From assembly GCA_013416395.1 (NCBI GenBank), contig JACCEP010000002.1, forward strand, positions 248,001 through 312,000: a stretch of 64,000 nucleotides of DNA. Direction: 5' to 3'. The notes under the pieces were generated by a model. That model worked only from the letters and a program-made list of their open reading frames with translations, searched no databases and had not been told where the DNA came from. Of this stretch, positions 18,197 to 26,729 are shown one piece after another (positions within the stretch are counted from its first letter, which is position 1; the number at the start of each line of letters is the position of its first letter). A program made the translations under genes and the position numbers. Source of the DNA: Alcaligenaceae bacterium (GTDB lineage Bacteria > Pseudomonadota > Gammaproteobacteria > Burkholderiales > Burkholderiaceae_B).

Positions 18197-18742
18197 CTAG
18201 CCGATCAAGCGCCCGCCACGCATTCGGCTGTGCGAGCCGGTCGTGAGCTGCCCGGTTTGCTGCAGCCTGGCGGACAGCGGGTGGAAATGCGCGTGACAAA
18301 TAGCGCAGGCCAGTGCATCGGCCGAGTCGGATGCGGGTACGCCGTTCAGCCCGAGCAAGTGCTGCACCATTTTCTGCACCTGCTCTTTTGCTGCATGTCC
18401 GTTGCCGACTACTGATTTTTTAACCTGCAATGCCGTGTATTCATGCACTTCAAGCAAACTGTCAGCCAGCGCACATATGGCTGCTCCCCGAGCCTGACCC
18501 AGCAAAAGGGTTGAGGAAGGGTTTGCGTTGACGAATACCTTCTCGATCACCGACACGTCAGGGCGGGTGGTTTGCACGATTTCGCGGATATTGTCGAGAA
18601 TAACCTTGAGCCGGCCCGCCAGTGGCTGATCAGCAGGCACCACTATGGTGCCGCTGGTGACATACTGCAGCCGCTGGCCCTGGGCATCGATGACCCCAAA
18701 GCCGGTGCGGCGCAGGCCCGGATCGATGCCCAGTATTCGCAT
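18197..18742 (-). CDS. ruvC: Crossover junction endodeoxyribonuclease RuvC
   Basis: A 181-residue Holliday junction resolvase. All four acidic catalytic residues are visible: D7 (GIDPG), E67 (VIEKVF), D139 and D142 (SDSADAL). The ATG at 18742 overlaps the stop of purH by one base (TAATG), so it is translationally coupled to purH. This start is preferred over a longer in-frame one because D7 then sits in the standard place. Gene order purH-ruvC-ruvA is consistent with a single transcript. Confidence 0.97.
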   Translation of the reverse strand: MRILGIDPGLRRTGFGVIDAQGQRLQYVTSGTIVVPADQPLAGRLKVILDNIREIVQTTRPDVSVIEKVFVNANPSSTLLLGQARGAAICALADSLLEVHEYTALQVKKSVVGNGHAAKEQVQKMVQHLLGLNGVPASDSADALACAICHAHFHPLSARLQQTGQLTTGSHSRMRGGRLIG

Positions 18743-20334
18743 TAGTGGCGGAAGTGGCGTATGCCGGTAAATACCATGGCAATACCCCGCTCGTTGGCTG
18801 CGGCAATGACTTCGTCGTCGCGAATGCTGCCACCCGGTTGCACGACGCAACTTGCGCCCGCATCGACCACCACATCAAGGCCGTCGCGAAACGGGAAGAA
18901 AGCGTCAGACGCCACGGCGGAACCTGCCAGCGACAGGCCAGCGTTTTCAGCCTTGATCGAGGCAATACGGGCCGAGTCGATACGGCTCATTTGCCCGGCG
19001 CCCACGCCCAGCGTCATGCCGTTGCCGACAAACACGATGGCATTAGACTTGACGTACTTGGCCACGCGCCAGGCAAACCGCAGGTCGAGCATTTGCTGTT
19101 CTGTGGGTGCCAACTCGGTTACCACCTTGAAATCTTCGATGCCCATCTGATGAAGATCGGGATCTTGCACCAGCCAGCCACCACCTACGCGTTTGATGTC
19201 GAAGGCATTCTGGGCATTGCCCTGAGGTATTTCGAGTACACGTACGTTTTTCTTGGCGGCAAACACAGCCAGCGCCTCGGATGAGTAGCCGGGAGCAAGC
19301 AGCACCTCGACAAACTGGTTACTGATGGCCTGAGCTGTGGCTTCGTCGACAGGGCGGTTGAAAGCGATAATGCCACCGAAGGCAGAGGTAGGGTCTGTCT
19401 TGAATGCCTGTTGATAGGCGAGCAGGGGTGTATCGCCGATGGCGACGCCGCAAGGGTTGGCATGCTTGACGATGACGCAGGCGCTGCCCTGAAAGCTGCG
19501 GGCGCATTCCCATGCCGCATCGGCATCAGCAATGTTGTTATAGGAAAGCGCTTTGCCCTGCAACTGGCGATAGCTGCCAAGCAAGCCAGGCTTGACTGGC
19601 TGGTCTACATAAAAGGCGGCAGCCTGGTGTGGGTTTTCACCATAACGCAGTTCTTGCTGCTGCTTGACCTGTACCGTAAGTGTGCGCGGCCAGGCTGAGC
19701 GGGCAGGCGCTTCGTCTTGAGCAGGCTCGGCTGTGGCCAGACTGCTGAGATACGCCGCGATGGCACCGTCATAGGCGGCGGTGTGGGCATAGACCTTGGT
19801 TGCGAGTTCAAGACGCAGGGCATAGGAAGGCTGACCTGTCGGGCCGTCAATGTCGGCCAGTACGCGTGAGTAATCAGCAGGGTCGATGACTACGGTAACG
19901 CCACCAGCAGGGGTGCCATGATTTTTGGCAGCCGCACGCAGCATGGCCGGGCCCCCGATATCGATATTTTCGACGGCGTCGCCAAACGTGCAATCAGGTT
20001 TGGCAATGGTTTCGCGAAATGGATACAGGTTGACAACCAGTAGGTCGATAGGAGCAATGCCTTGCTCGTCAAGGGTTGTCATGTGGGCCGGATCATCACG
20101 ACGGGCCAGCAGTCCACCATGAATTTTTGGGTGCAGCGTTTTGACGCGGCCATCAAGAATTTCTGGTGAACCCGTATGGGTGGCCACTTCTGTGACATCA
20201 AGGCCGGCCTCGGCCAGTTGGCGGGCGGTGCCGCCTGTTGACAGTAGCCGGACGCCGCGTTGCGCCAAGGCTTGGGCGAACTCGACGATACCGGTTTTAT
20301 CGGAAACCGAAAGCAGGGCAGTCTGGATTTTCAT
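18742..20334 (-). CDS. purH: Bifunctional AICAR formyltransferase/IMP cyclohydrolase
   Basis: A 530-residue enzyme for the last two steps of IMP synthesis. The N-terminal IMP cyclohydrolase (MGS-like) domain covers about 1-200, with [29 protein letters not shown] and the substrate motif [13 protein letters not shown]. The AICAR transformylase domain has [15 protein letters not shown] and the catalytic KHANPCGVA motif. It is followed by ruvC with a 1-bp overlap and lies 27 bp after fis, all on the minus strand. Confidence 0.98.
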   Translation of the reverse strand: MKIQTALLSVSDKTGIVEFAQALAQRGVRLLSTGGTARQLAEAGLDVTEVATHTGSPEILDGRVKTLHPKIHGGLLARRDDPAHMTTLDEQGIAPIDLLVVNLYPFRETIAKPDCTFGDAVENIDIGGPAMLRAAAKNHGTPAGGVTVVIDPADYSRVLADIDGPTGQPSYALRLELATKVYAHTAAYDGAIAAYLSSLATAEPAQDEAPARSAWPRTLTVQVKQQQELRYGENPHQAAAFYVDQPVKPGLLGSYRQLQGKALSYNNIADADAAWECARSFQGSACVIVKHANPCGVAIGDTPLLAYQQAFKTDPTSAFGGIIAFNRPVDEATAQAISNQFVEVLLAPGYSSEALAVFAAKKNVRVLEIPQGNAQNAFDIKRVGGGWLVQDPDLHQMGIEDFKVVTELAPTEQQMLDLRFAWRVAKYVKSNAIVFVGNGMTLGVGAGQMSRIDSARIASIKAENAGLSLAGSAVASDAFFPFRDGLDVVVDAGASCVVQPGGSIRDDEVIAAANERGIAMVFTGIRHFRH

Positions 20335-20361
20335 GGGATAGTGAGTGTTGTGAGGAACAGG

Positions 20362-20601
20362 TCAGGGCTGGATATTGTGTGTCAGCAGTTTCTTGCGCAA
20401 GGTACCGCGCGTAATGCCCAGTATCTCGGCGGCTTTTGACTGATTGCCGTGCGCTTGTTCAAGGGCTATCTGCAGTACTGGTCGCTCGACACAGTTAACG
20501 ACCATGGCAAGCATGTCGTGAGGCTGAGAGTCGCCCAGATCAGCGAGATATCGCTTTAGCTGGTCGCGTACACATTGTTCCAGGGGGTTGATTTGGCTCA
20601 T
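20362..20601 (-). CDS. fis: Fis family DNA-binding protein
   Basis: A 79-residue nucleoid-type regulator. The C-terminal helix-turn-helix is classic Fis: QALEQ-type helix (LQIALEQAHGNQSKAAEILGI) then TRGTLRKKLLTHNIQP. The N-terminal half carries the VRDQLKRYLADLGD dimer region. Fis bends DNA and regulates stable RNA genes and recombination. It lies 45 bp after dusB, the conserved dusB-fis arrangement of proteobacteria, and just before purH. Confidence 0.93.
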   Translation of the reverse strand: MSQINPLEQCVRDQLKRYLADLGDSQPHDMLAMVVNCVERPVLQIALEQAHGNQSKAAEILGITRGTLRKKLLTHNIQP

Positions 20602-20645
20602 TGGTTTTAAGGCTGTAACGTTCTTGCGTTGGAAGGCTGGGGCTT

Positions 20646-21659
20646 TCAGGCCGCCCCCGTTCTCATCGGTATGACAGGCATGGTGGGTGGGTGACGGTCA
20701 AACCATTGTTCTAGGGCGCGGGTTTGTTCGCGTGTACTGTTTATTTGGTTGATCAGCGGCAAGAAATCTTGCGCGTCCGGCATGCCGGACAAATACCAGC
20801 CTATATGCTTGCGGGCAGACCGCACGCCGGTAAATTCGCCGTAAAACCGGTAATGCTCTTCTAGGTGGTCCAGCAGAAAAATGCGCAGCTCGCCAAAAGA
20901 CGGAGAAGGCAAATACGCGCCAGTGGCGAGATAATGACTGATCTCGCGGAATATCCAGGGTCTCCCCTGAGCGGCGCGACCGACCATGACGGCGTCGGCG
21001 CCAGTGTAGTCTAGTACATATTTGGCTTTTTCGGGGCTGTCGATATCGCCATTTGCAATAACTGGAATATCAACGGCCTGTTTTACCGCTTTAATGGTGT
21101 CGTACTCTGCGTGGCCTTGGTACAGGTCGCAGCGGGTGCGGCCATGCAGCGTAATGGCTGCAATGCCCGTGTCTTGTGCCAGGCGCGCAATGCGCACCGC
21201 GTTGCGCGAGGTGTGATCCCACCCTGTACGGGTTTTAAGGGTTACCGGCACATCGCGTGTTGCGCAGGCATCAACGACGCTGCGCAGTATTTCAGCCACG
21301 CGCTGCTCATCGCGCAGCAAGGCTGAACCCGACGCTACATTGCATACCTTTTTTACGGGGCAGCCCATATTTATATCGATAATGCAGGCCCCTTTGTCGA
21401 TATTGAACAGCGCCGCCTCCGCCATCATGGCAGGGTCAGATCCGGCGATTTGTACCGCAATGGGGTCGATCTCGCCGTCGTGGTTTAGCCTGCGTGATGT
21501 CTTGACGCTGTCCCAGAGCCTGGGGTTGCTTGCCGCCATTTCAGACACGGCATAGCCCGCCCCCAGCGCTTTGCAGAGCTTGCGGTAGGGACGATCGGTA
21601 ACACCCGCCATGGGTGCGACGAAAACAGGGTTGGGAAGAGACCAGGGGCCGATGCGCAT
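20646..21659 (-). CDS. dusB: tRNA-dihydrouridine synthase B
   Basis: A 337-residue FMN-dependent enzyme that reduces uridines in the tRNA D-loop. The TIM barrel starts with PNPVFVAPMAGVTDRPYRKL. The catalytic Cys is in DINMGCPVKKVCN. FMN-binding segments include PVTLKTRTGWD and the VMVGRAAQGRPWIF phosphate site. It heads the dusB-fis pair. The AMAGVTD and length match DusB rather than DusA or DusC. Confidence 0.95.
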   Translation of the reverse strand: MRIGPWSLPNPVFVAPMAGVTDRPYRKLCKALGAGYAVSEMAASNPRLWDSVKTSRRLNHDGEIDPIAVQIAGSDPAMMAEAALFNIDKGACIIDINMGCPVKKVCNVASGSALLRDEQRVAEILRSVVDACATRDVPVTLKTRTGWDHTSRNAVRIARLAQDTGIAAITLHGRTRCDLYQGHAEYDTIKAVKQAVDIPVIANGDIDSPEKAKYVLDYTGADAVMVGRAAQGRPWIFREISHYLATGAYLPSPSFGELRIFLLDHLEEHYRFYGEFTGVRSARKHIGWYLSGMPDAQDFLPLINQINSTREQTRALEQWFDRHPPTMPVIPMRTGAA

Positions 21660-21713
21660 GGGGGGATTTTACCCCCCTCGACATGAAGACGCAGATTGAG
21701 CCGAGCTTGGGCG

Positions 21714-22871
21714 CTAAATACGCAGGCCTTGCAGCAGTTGCCGCGCTAGTGGTGCGCGTAGCGGCGGCAGTAGATCAAGAGCCAATAAGGCCAGGCCACA
21801 GGCATGTTCGATCAAGGGGTTTCCGGTGGCAAAAATTCGCGGAAGAACGTCGGTAACGCCAGCCGTTAACCAGCGGTCGGGGCGCCGGGATTTGGCAAAT
21901 TGGGCCAGACTGGGCTGCGGGTCAGAACCAGGAAAGGCCAGCCAGGGCGTGAGGGCCTGGCTCAGTTGTGCGGCGTCACGCAGCCCAAGATTGAGTCCTT
22001 GTCCTGCGACGGGGTGCAAGGTCTGTGCGGCATTGCCAATGGCCACTGTGCGCGGGTTTATCAGCGATGGGCCTGCGTGCATGCTCAAGGGAAATATATG
22101 GCGGTCGCCGATGCAGCGCAGCGTGCCCAGACGGTCGCCAAACATGGATTGCAGCGCCTGTTCGAATTCGGCTTGCTGCAGCTGCAGCAGACGATTGGCC
22201 TCAGCCGGGGGGCTACACCACACGACACCGTAGATGTCGTCGCCCTGTGGGTGTGGCAGAAACGCCAGTGGGCCATGGGCCGTAAAGCGCTCGAAAGCCC
22301 AGCCTGATCGGGGGCGAGAAGCACGAACCATGGCCAGCAACGCGTTTTGCCCGTACTGCCGTTCTATGCCTTGCGGACGGGCACCGTCTGATTGCACGGC
22401 AAGTACACTGCGTATCGGCTGGCCATCCAGGATGAACTCAGCGCAACCGATCCCGTGGGAGGGCGAAGGCGAGCCTTCAAGTCGGGTAATGCCGCTGCGT
22501 TCCAGTGCCTGATGCAGGCTGGCCAGTACGGCGTCATACCCCACCACACTTCCCAGCTGCGCAACGCCGAGTTCGTTGTGGCGGATTAGCGTACGACCCA
22601 GGCGACCCCGCTGGGATACATGCACGGTCGTGATGTCAGCGGCCGCATCTGGCCACGCTCCCAGGTGTTCCAGCAGGACACGGCTTCCGTGGTTTAGTGC
22701 CAGCGTGCGCGGGTCAGCCTCCTGGCAATGGTCTTTGCCGACAGGCGTGAAACGGCGCCCCATTAGCGCAATGCGTTCGGGTCTTTCGGTGCGTAGGGCA
22801 AGAAGCAGGGCCAGCGTGCTGCCTACAGGCCCCGCGCCGCTGATGGCGATGTCATAGGGTGGCGTGTTCAT
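21714..22871 (-). CDS. UbiH/UbiF-type FAD-dependent hydroxylase
   Basis: A 385-residue aromatic-ring monooxygenase of the ubiquinone pathway. The FAD GxGxxG motif is SGAGPVGSTLALLLA near residues 11-25. A DPRTLALNHGSRVLLEHLGAW segment is typical of UbiH/UbiF. The second FAD motif GNAAQTLHPVAGQGLNLGLRDA is near the C-terminus. Substrate position on the ring (C5, C6 or C8) cannot be assigned; ubiH is the best guess. It lies upstream of dusB on the same strand with a 54-bp gap. Confidence 0.88.
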   Translation of the reverse strand: MNTPPYDIAISGAGPVGSTLALLLALRTERPERIALMGRRFTPVGKDHCQEADPRTLALNHGSRVLLEHLGAWPDAAADITTVHVSQRGRLGRTLIRHNELGVAQLGSVVGYDAVLASLHQALERSGITRLEGSPSPSHGIGCAEFILDGQPIRSVLAVQSDGARPQGIERQYGQNALLAMVRASRPRSGWAFERFTAHGPLAFLPHPQGDDIYGVVWCSPPAEANRLLQLQQAEFEQALQSMFGDRLGTLRCIGDRHIFPLSMHAGPSLINPRTVAIGNAAQTLHPVAGQGLNLGLRDAAQLSQALTPWLAFPGSDPQPSLAQFAKSRRPDRWLTAGVTDVLPRIFATGNPLIEHACGLALLALDLLPPLRAPLARQLLQGLRI

Positions 22872-22961
22872 GATTGCTTGGGGTTAGGTCAGAGTGACTA
22901 CAATGCAGGCTTTCCGGTAGTGGGCATGACTTTGTCGTCATGCTCCAACACGAGGTTCTGC

Positions 22962-23399
22962 ATGACGCAATTTACCACTCCCGCGCGGCCACGACGAAAA
23001 ACGACGGCGGCGTGGCTGGCCGCCTTGTTTGGCGTGCTGGGCATTCACTGGTGGTATATAGGTCGGCGCCACGCATGGGCAGTCACCCTATTTGGTGTGC
23101 TTATGCTGGCGCTCTCACGATTTTATCCGTTGTGGTGGGACAGCCCGCCGTTTCTGATTCTCATCATTCCCATTACCGCAGGGTTCATCGAATCGCTGAT
23201 CTTTGCCTTGAAACCTGACGCATGGTTCGACGCCCGTTACAACCCCGGTTTGGGTGAAGTGAACCACACGGGTTGGAGTGCGGTGTTTGTGGCCATCTTT
23301 TCAACCTTTGTCGGCAGCATGGCGCTTATGTTTGGCATCGCGCTAATTGTCTTGCACGTATATACGGCAATGGGCTGGCTTGAAGGCTTGAATCTTTAG
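22962..23399 (+). CDS. TM2-like small membrane protein
   Basis: A 145-residue protein. A basic N-terminus (PARPRRKTTA) is followed by a TM2-like hairpin WLAALFGVLGIHWWYIGRRHAWA, then two or three more hydrophobic segments. TM2 domains are two-helix modules of unknown function. ATG 22962 was chosen so that the protein starts shortly before the TM2 module. It is divergent from the hydroxylase gene. No function can be given. Confidence 0.7.
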   Translation: MTQFTTPARPRRKTTAAWLAALFGVLGIHWWYIGRRHAWAVTLFGVLMLALSRFYPLWWDSPPFLILIIPITAGFIESLIFALKPDAWFDARYNPGLGEVNHTGWSAVFVAIFSTFVGSMALMFGIALIVLHVYTAMGWLEGLNL

Positions 23400-23551
23400 G
23401 CTTCAAGTCTGCAGCGCGTGTGTGGAAAATTCGTGTTGCAGAAAAGCAAGTGAAATGTTTGTAAATGATGGCGACGCATGCATGCGTGGCAATGCCGCAA
23501 CGCCGCCACGGTCTTTTTTTGGGCGTCATCTCTGATCTTTATCTCCTAGGG

Positions 23552-23581
23552 TTGTCCCCAGGGGTGTTTAGCCACTACAAT
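23552..23581 (+). promoter_or_regulatory. Predicted sigma-70 promoter before the leader ORF
   Basis: TTGTCC (23552-23557), an 18-bp spacer and TACAAT (23576-23581) give a fair sigma-70 promoter. A transcript would start near 23588, just before a Shine-Dalgarno and a 21-codon ORF, and would carry a leader of about 265 bases before the MgtC-like gene. Confidence 0.5.
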
Positions 23582-23610
23582 GCAGTGTGTTCAATTATAG
23601 GAGCTGTGCG

Positions 23611-23676
23611 GTGAATTCAGACCCCGGCGATAGTTGTCGATCTTGCATCGTCACCACTTTCACCAGGCGCGTGTAA
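23611..23676 (+). CDS. Putative 21-residue leader peptide
   Basis: A GTG-started ORF of 21 codons preceded by TAGGAG with a 7-base gap, a strong ribosome-binding arrangement. The product starts MNSDPGDSCRSC and ends TFTRRV, with two cysteines in a CRSC motif. Its last codons (23662-23669, ACCAGGCG) are complementary to CGCCTGGT at 23715-23722. That overlap between coding sequence and a downstream hairpin is the layout of translation-controlled attenuators. The peptide is predicted from sequence only and is not recognised from any named family. Confidence 0.5.
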   Translation: MNSDPGDSCRSCIVTTFTRRV

Positions 23677-23739
23677 ACGTAAGGCTACTCACCCTGTAAC
23701 AGCCCCTCGTTCCACGCCTGGTTTTTCAAGGGCGTGGAA
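23662..23739 (+). promoter_or_regulatory. Putative attenuator: mutually exclusive hairpins
   Basis: Two stems compete. In the first, ACCAGGCG (23662-23669, end of the leader ORF) pairs with CGCCTGGT (23715-23722) and is followed directly by TTTT, terminator-like but with a 45-base loop. In the second, TTCCACGCC (23710-23718) pairs perfectly with GGCGTGGAA (23731-23739). Both use bases 23715-23718, so only one can form. Ribosome position on the leader ORF could choose between them. The mechanism is inference; the complementarities are exact. Confidence 0.45.
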
Positions 23740-23746
23740 GTTATCC

Positions 23747-23787
23747 GAATACGGTCGTATTCAAACTCCCCGTCATTTTCAAAATGA
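23747..23787. repeat. Two further perfect inverted repeats in the leader
   Basis: GAATACG-GT-CGTATTC (23747-23762) and TCATTTT-C-AAAATGA (23773-23787) are perfect 7-bp inverted repeats with 2- and 1-base centres. They follow directly on the attenuator stem. Such short centres suit dimeric protein operators better than RNA loops. The rest of the gap from 23400 to 23854 has no other gene. Confidence 0.6.
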
Positions 23788-23854
23788 AGTCTGCTCATAA
23801 GGCAGATTCGTGCCTCGCCTTTAGCGTCGCGCACCCAAGACAATGGGGGGTTCC

Positions 23855-24193
23855 ATGCGTCTCTTCAATCTTTATCTTCGCCGTGCCGGCGTTCAATCGG
23901 CGCCGGCTCTTGTGCCCAGTGCGGTATCGCGCTTTACCGTGGTTTGCCCGCGGCACGCCCTGCCCACTATCAGGCGTCAGATTTACCATGATTTCCAGGC
24001 CGCTGGCTTGCGGGTATCGGGTTTGCAGGTCGATCACGCTCACCAGCACGATATGGCCCGCGCCTGTGTAACCGTGGCATGTCCTCCAGAAATGCGCGCC
24101 GTGCTTATGTCGCGGGCTCGCGAACTCAGTTCGTTTCCGGGCGTACAACAAATTCACTGGGGCGACAAGCGCAAGCAGCATGCATTAAACTAG
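23855..24193 (+). CDS. Orphan MgtC-type C-terminal domain protein
   Basis: A 112-residue protein that resembles only the C-terminal ACT-like domain of MgtC/SapB family proteins: SRFTVVCPRHALPTIRRQIY, a LRVSGLQVDHA strand and the closing LSSFPGVQQIHWG. The five N-terminal membrane helices of MgtC are absent and no frame upstream encodes them. ATG 23855 follows a G-run Shine-Dalgarno; an ATG 12 bp earlier is possible. It could be a solo regulatory domain or a remnant kept under leader control. MgtC itself is linked to growth in low magnesium. Confidence 0.55.
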   Translation: MRLFNLYLRRAGVQSAPALVPSAVSRFTVVCPRHALPTIRRQIYHDFQAAGLRVSGLQVDHAHQHDMARACVTVACPPEMRAVLMSRARELSSFPGVQQIHWGDKRKQHALN

Positions 24194-24224
24194 CCTGGTC
24201 TACGGTTTACCGGATCTTGCCCGC

Positions 24225-25088
24225 ATGCTTCTTCTTGATTGGCTAACGCCCTGGGAATTCTCCCCGACACTGGTCGTGGCCTTTATTGTCGGTGGCTGGC
24301 TGTTTGTGCGCGGCACGCGTGTGCATCGCGTAGGCAAAGTTCGTCAGGCCATGTTCTGGATCGGCCTGGTTTTCCTCTATCTTTCTCTGCACACCCGTGC
24401 TGACTATTATGCTGAACGCATGTTTTTCATACATCGCGTTCAGCACTTGGTGCTGCACCATCTTGGCCCGCTGCTGGTCATGGGGGCCTACCCCGGCCAG
24501 GTATTGCGTGCCGGCCTTGGCATGCGATGGCGCCAGTATCTGCTGCAGTTTCGGGCTACCGTACCCGGGCGGGTTCTCGAAGCCACACTCACCAACAAAT
24601 ATTTTGTGCCGCTGCTGTTTGTAGTGCTGGTGCTGGGCTTTCTGATTCCCACGGTGCAGTTCTACTCCATGCTCGACTGGCGACTTTACCGTTTAATGAA
24701 CTGGTCTGTGGTCATCAGCGGGTTTATGTACTGGAACCTCATTCTCGACCGCCGTCCCAGCCCGCCAGCAGCGCTCTCCCCGGGTGGGCGGGTCATATCG
24801 CCCGTAATTACCATGGTGCCTCAAATGGTGACGGGCGCCATTATTACCTTTACTGAGCACGATCTGTATCCGGTGTTCGACCTGTGCGGGCGAGCCATTC
24901 CGGGTATGACGGCGGTAACCGATCAGGCCATAGGTGGCCTGACCATGTGGGTGTTGGCTGGCTTTGTCGAGGTTTTCGGGCTGCTGTTTGCACTGTCAAC
25001 GCTTATGCGTCTGTCTGGAAAAGGGCGCCTCCCCGAACGAAAACGCACGCGCCGCGACGGTCGAGCCAAGGTGGCACCGGTATCTTGA
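24225..25088 (+). CDS. CtaG (caa3-type) cytochrome oxidase assembly protein
   Basis: A 287-residue polytopic membrane protein of the CtaG_Caa3 family. Visible features are an N-terminal helix pair, AERMFFIHRVQHLVLHHLGPLLV with clustered histidines, RLMNWSVVISGFMYWNLILDRRPS and the conserved FTEHDLYPVFDLCGRA segment. In Bacillus this family is needed for caa3 oxidase, apparently in copper insertion; it is unrelated to the Cox11-type CtaG. No oxidase subunit gene is adjacent except the distant bd-like pair. It ends 15 bp before the protease gene. Confidence 0.85.
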   Translation: MLLLDWLTPWEFSPTLVVAFIVGGWLFVRGTRVHRVGKVRQAMFWIGLVFLYLSLHTRADYYAERMFFIHRVQHLVLHHLGPLLVMGAYPGQVLRAGLGMRWRQYLLQFRATVPGRVLEATLTNKYFVPLLFVVLVLGFLIPTVQFYSMLDWRLYRLMNWSVVISGFMYWNLILDRRPSPPAALSPGGRVISPVITMVPQMVTGAIITFTEHDLYPVFDLCGRAIPGMTAVTDQAIGGLTMWVLAGFVEVFGLLFALSTLMRLSGKGRLPERKRTRRDGRAKVAPVS

Positions 25089-25103
25089 GGTAGCCACGTA
25101 TCC

Positions 25104-26609
25104 ATGAGCAAGAAAACAGTATTTACGACCCATGTTGCCACCCGGCTTGTCAGCGCCAGCCTGGCCCTGCTCATGTGTTGTGCCGGGCCGGTTCGGGCAC
25201 AGCCCATGGGCATTCCCAGCATGGGCGTTGCCTCGGCTGCAGAGCTTTCGCCTGAGATCGAGCGCACGCTGGGCGATGCCATTATGGAGCAGGGTCGGCG
25301 TGACCCAACCTATATCACTGACCCAGACGTAAACCAGTATCTCACCCAGCTGGGGCGCAAACTGGCGGCAAACGCGCCGTCGGGCATAGGTCAAACCATT
25401 ACCGTGTTTGCCGTACGCGATCCGCAGGTCAACGCGTTTGCTTTGCCCGGTGGTTATATCGGCATCAATACCGGGCTTATGGTTACGGCTAAAAGCGAAT
25501 CCGAACTGGCCTCTGTTATTGCACATGAAATCGGCCATGTTGGGCAGCGACACATTGCGCGTGGCATGACGCAAAGTGCACAGAGCAATCACCTGATGCT
25601 GGCGGCGCTGGCGGGTGCTTTGCTGGCGGCATTGTCGGGCAGTGGAGACCTGGCCATGGGGGTTGCTGCCTTCGGGCAGGCGGCAGCCGTTGATCGGCAG
25701 CTCGGGTTTTCACGTCAGGCCGAGCAAGAGGCAGATCGGGTTGGCTTCGACATGCTCCGCAAAGCAGGGTTTGACCCGCAAGGCATGGTGGAAATGTTCA
25801 ATCAGTTGAGCAACGCATCACGGCTAAACGAAGGCAGAGGCGGTAACGTCTACACCAGTACGCACCCGCTTACCCTTCAGCGGATGTCTGACATACAAAA
25901 CCGTTTGCGCGAAATGCCGCCGGTGGCTCACAAAGACTCCAATACATTTTGGTATGTCAGAGCAAAGATGCTGGTGCTTCAGTCTCGGGGTGGGCAGGCA
26001 CAGCGCAGTGCCCGCGAATCACTTGAGCGCAGCGCTCAAAGCGCGAAGGGTGTCGAGCAGTCAGCCGCCTGGTACGGTCTGGCCCTTGATGCCTGGCAAA
26101 AAAAAGACGCGGCAAGGGCGGGGCAGTTGCTGCAAAAAGCACGCGAAGGCGGGTATGAAGGCCCAGAGATTGCGAGTCTTGGTGTAGCCCTCACGCTCAG
26201 TGCGGGCGATGCCGCTCAGGCTTTGCAAAAAGCAGAGGCTGCCTGGCACAAATGGCCTTCCAGTCAGGGGCTGGCGCTGGCACGGGTTGAAGCCATGCAA
26301 AAAGCAGGGCACGATCGTGATGCCGTGGCCTTTTTGCAGATACTTGAAAAAAAATGGCCCGATCTGTCTTTGTTGTACAAGTTGCAGGCGCAGTCTTATG
26401 AGCGCATAGGCCAGCAGGTAGAGGCTCGGCGCAGTATGTCGGTTTTTTACGAACTGACGGGTGCGCTGCCAGCAGCCGTCGAGCAACTGCGCCAGGCTCG
26501 AGCCATGACCAAAGACTTCTATGCGCAGTCAGAACTGGACGCCCGCATACGTTCGCTTAAAGATAGGCTCGAGGCCGACCGACAATTGCTCGAACGATTC
26601 AAGTCTTAA
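25104..26609 (+). CDS. bepA: Periplasmic M48 metalloprotease, BepA-like
   Basis: A 501-residue secreted protease/chaperone for outer-membrane assembly. The signal peptide ends near PVRAQ (residue 33). The zinc motif HEIGH is at 141-145 in SVIAHEIGHVGQRHIARG, and the third ligand is in EQEADRVGFDML near 209. The C-terminal half (about 290-500) is TPR-like, as in E. coli BepA (YfgC), where it contacts the BAM complex. A Gly/Ala-rich hydrophobic stretch near 165-195 sits in the protease domain. Start ATG 25104. Confidence 0.9.
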   Translation: MSKKTVFTTHVATRLVSASLALLMCCAGPVRAQPMGIPSMGVASAAELSPEIERTLGDAIMEQGRRDPTYITDPDVNQYLTQLGRKLAANAPSGIGQTITVFAVRDPQVNAFALPGGYIGINTGLMVTAKSESELASVIAHEIGHVGQRHIARGMTQSAQSNHLMLAALAGALLAALSGSGDLAMGVAAFGQAAAVDRQLGFSRQAEQEADRVGFDMLRKAGFDPQGMVEMFNQLSNASRLNEGRGGNVYTSTHPLTLQRMSDIQNRLREMPPVAHKDSNTFWYVRAKMLVLQSRGGQAQRSARESLERSAQSAKGVEQSAAWYGLALDAWQKKDAARAGQLLQKAREGGYEGPEIASLGVALTLSAGDAAQALQKAEAAWHKWPSSQGLALARVEAMQKAGHDRDAVAFLQILEKKWPDLSLLYKLQAQSYERIGQQVEARRSMSVFYELTGALPAAVEQLRQARAMTKDFYAQSELDARIRSLKDRLEADRQLLERFKS

Positions 26610-26729
26610 TTGGCAAGCGCGCTAAATTGACGCTCCAAGGCTGTTCTGCACGCCAGCGCGCTAGCCATGCCTGCCAGAAGCAACCAACATTCATGCCAAC
26701 AGCGAACCTGAAGCATACGTACGCACCCT

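Noticed and set aside
18745-19284. Plus-strand frame antisense to purH
   Set aside because: Opposite a strongly conserved gene, no motif, composition typical of reverse frames.
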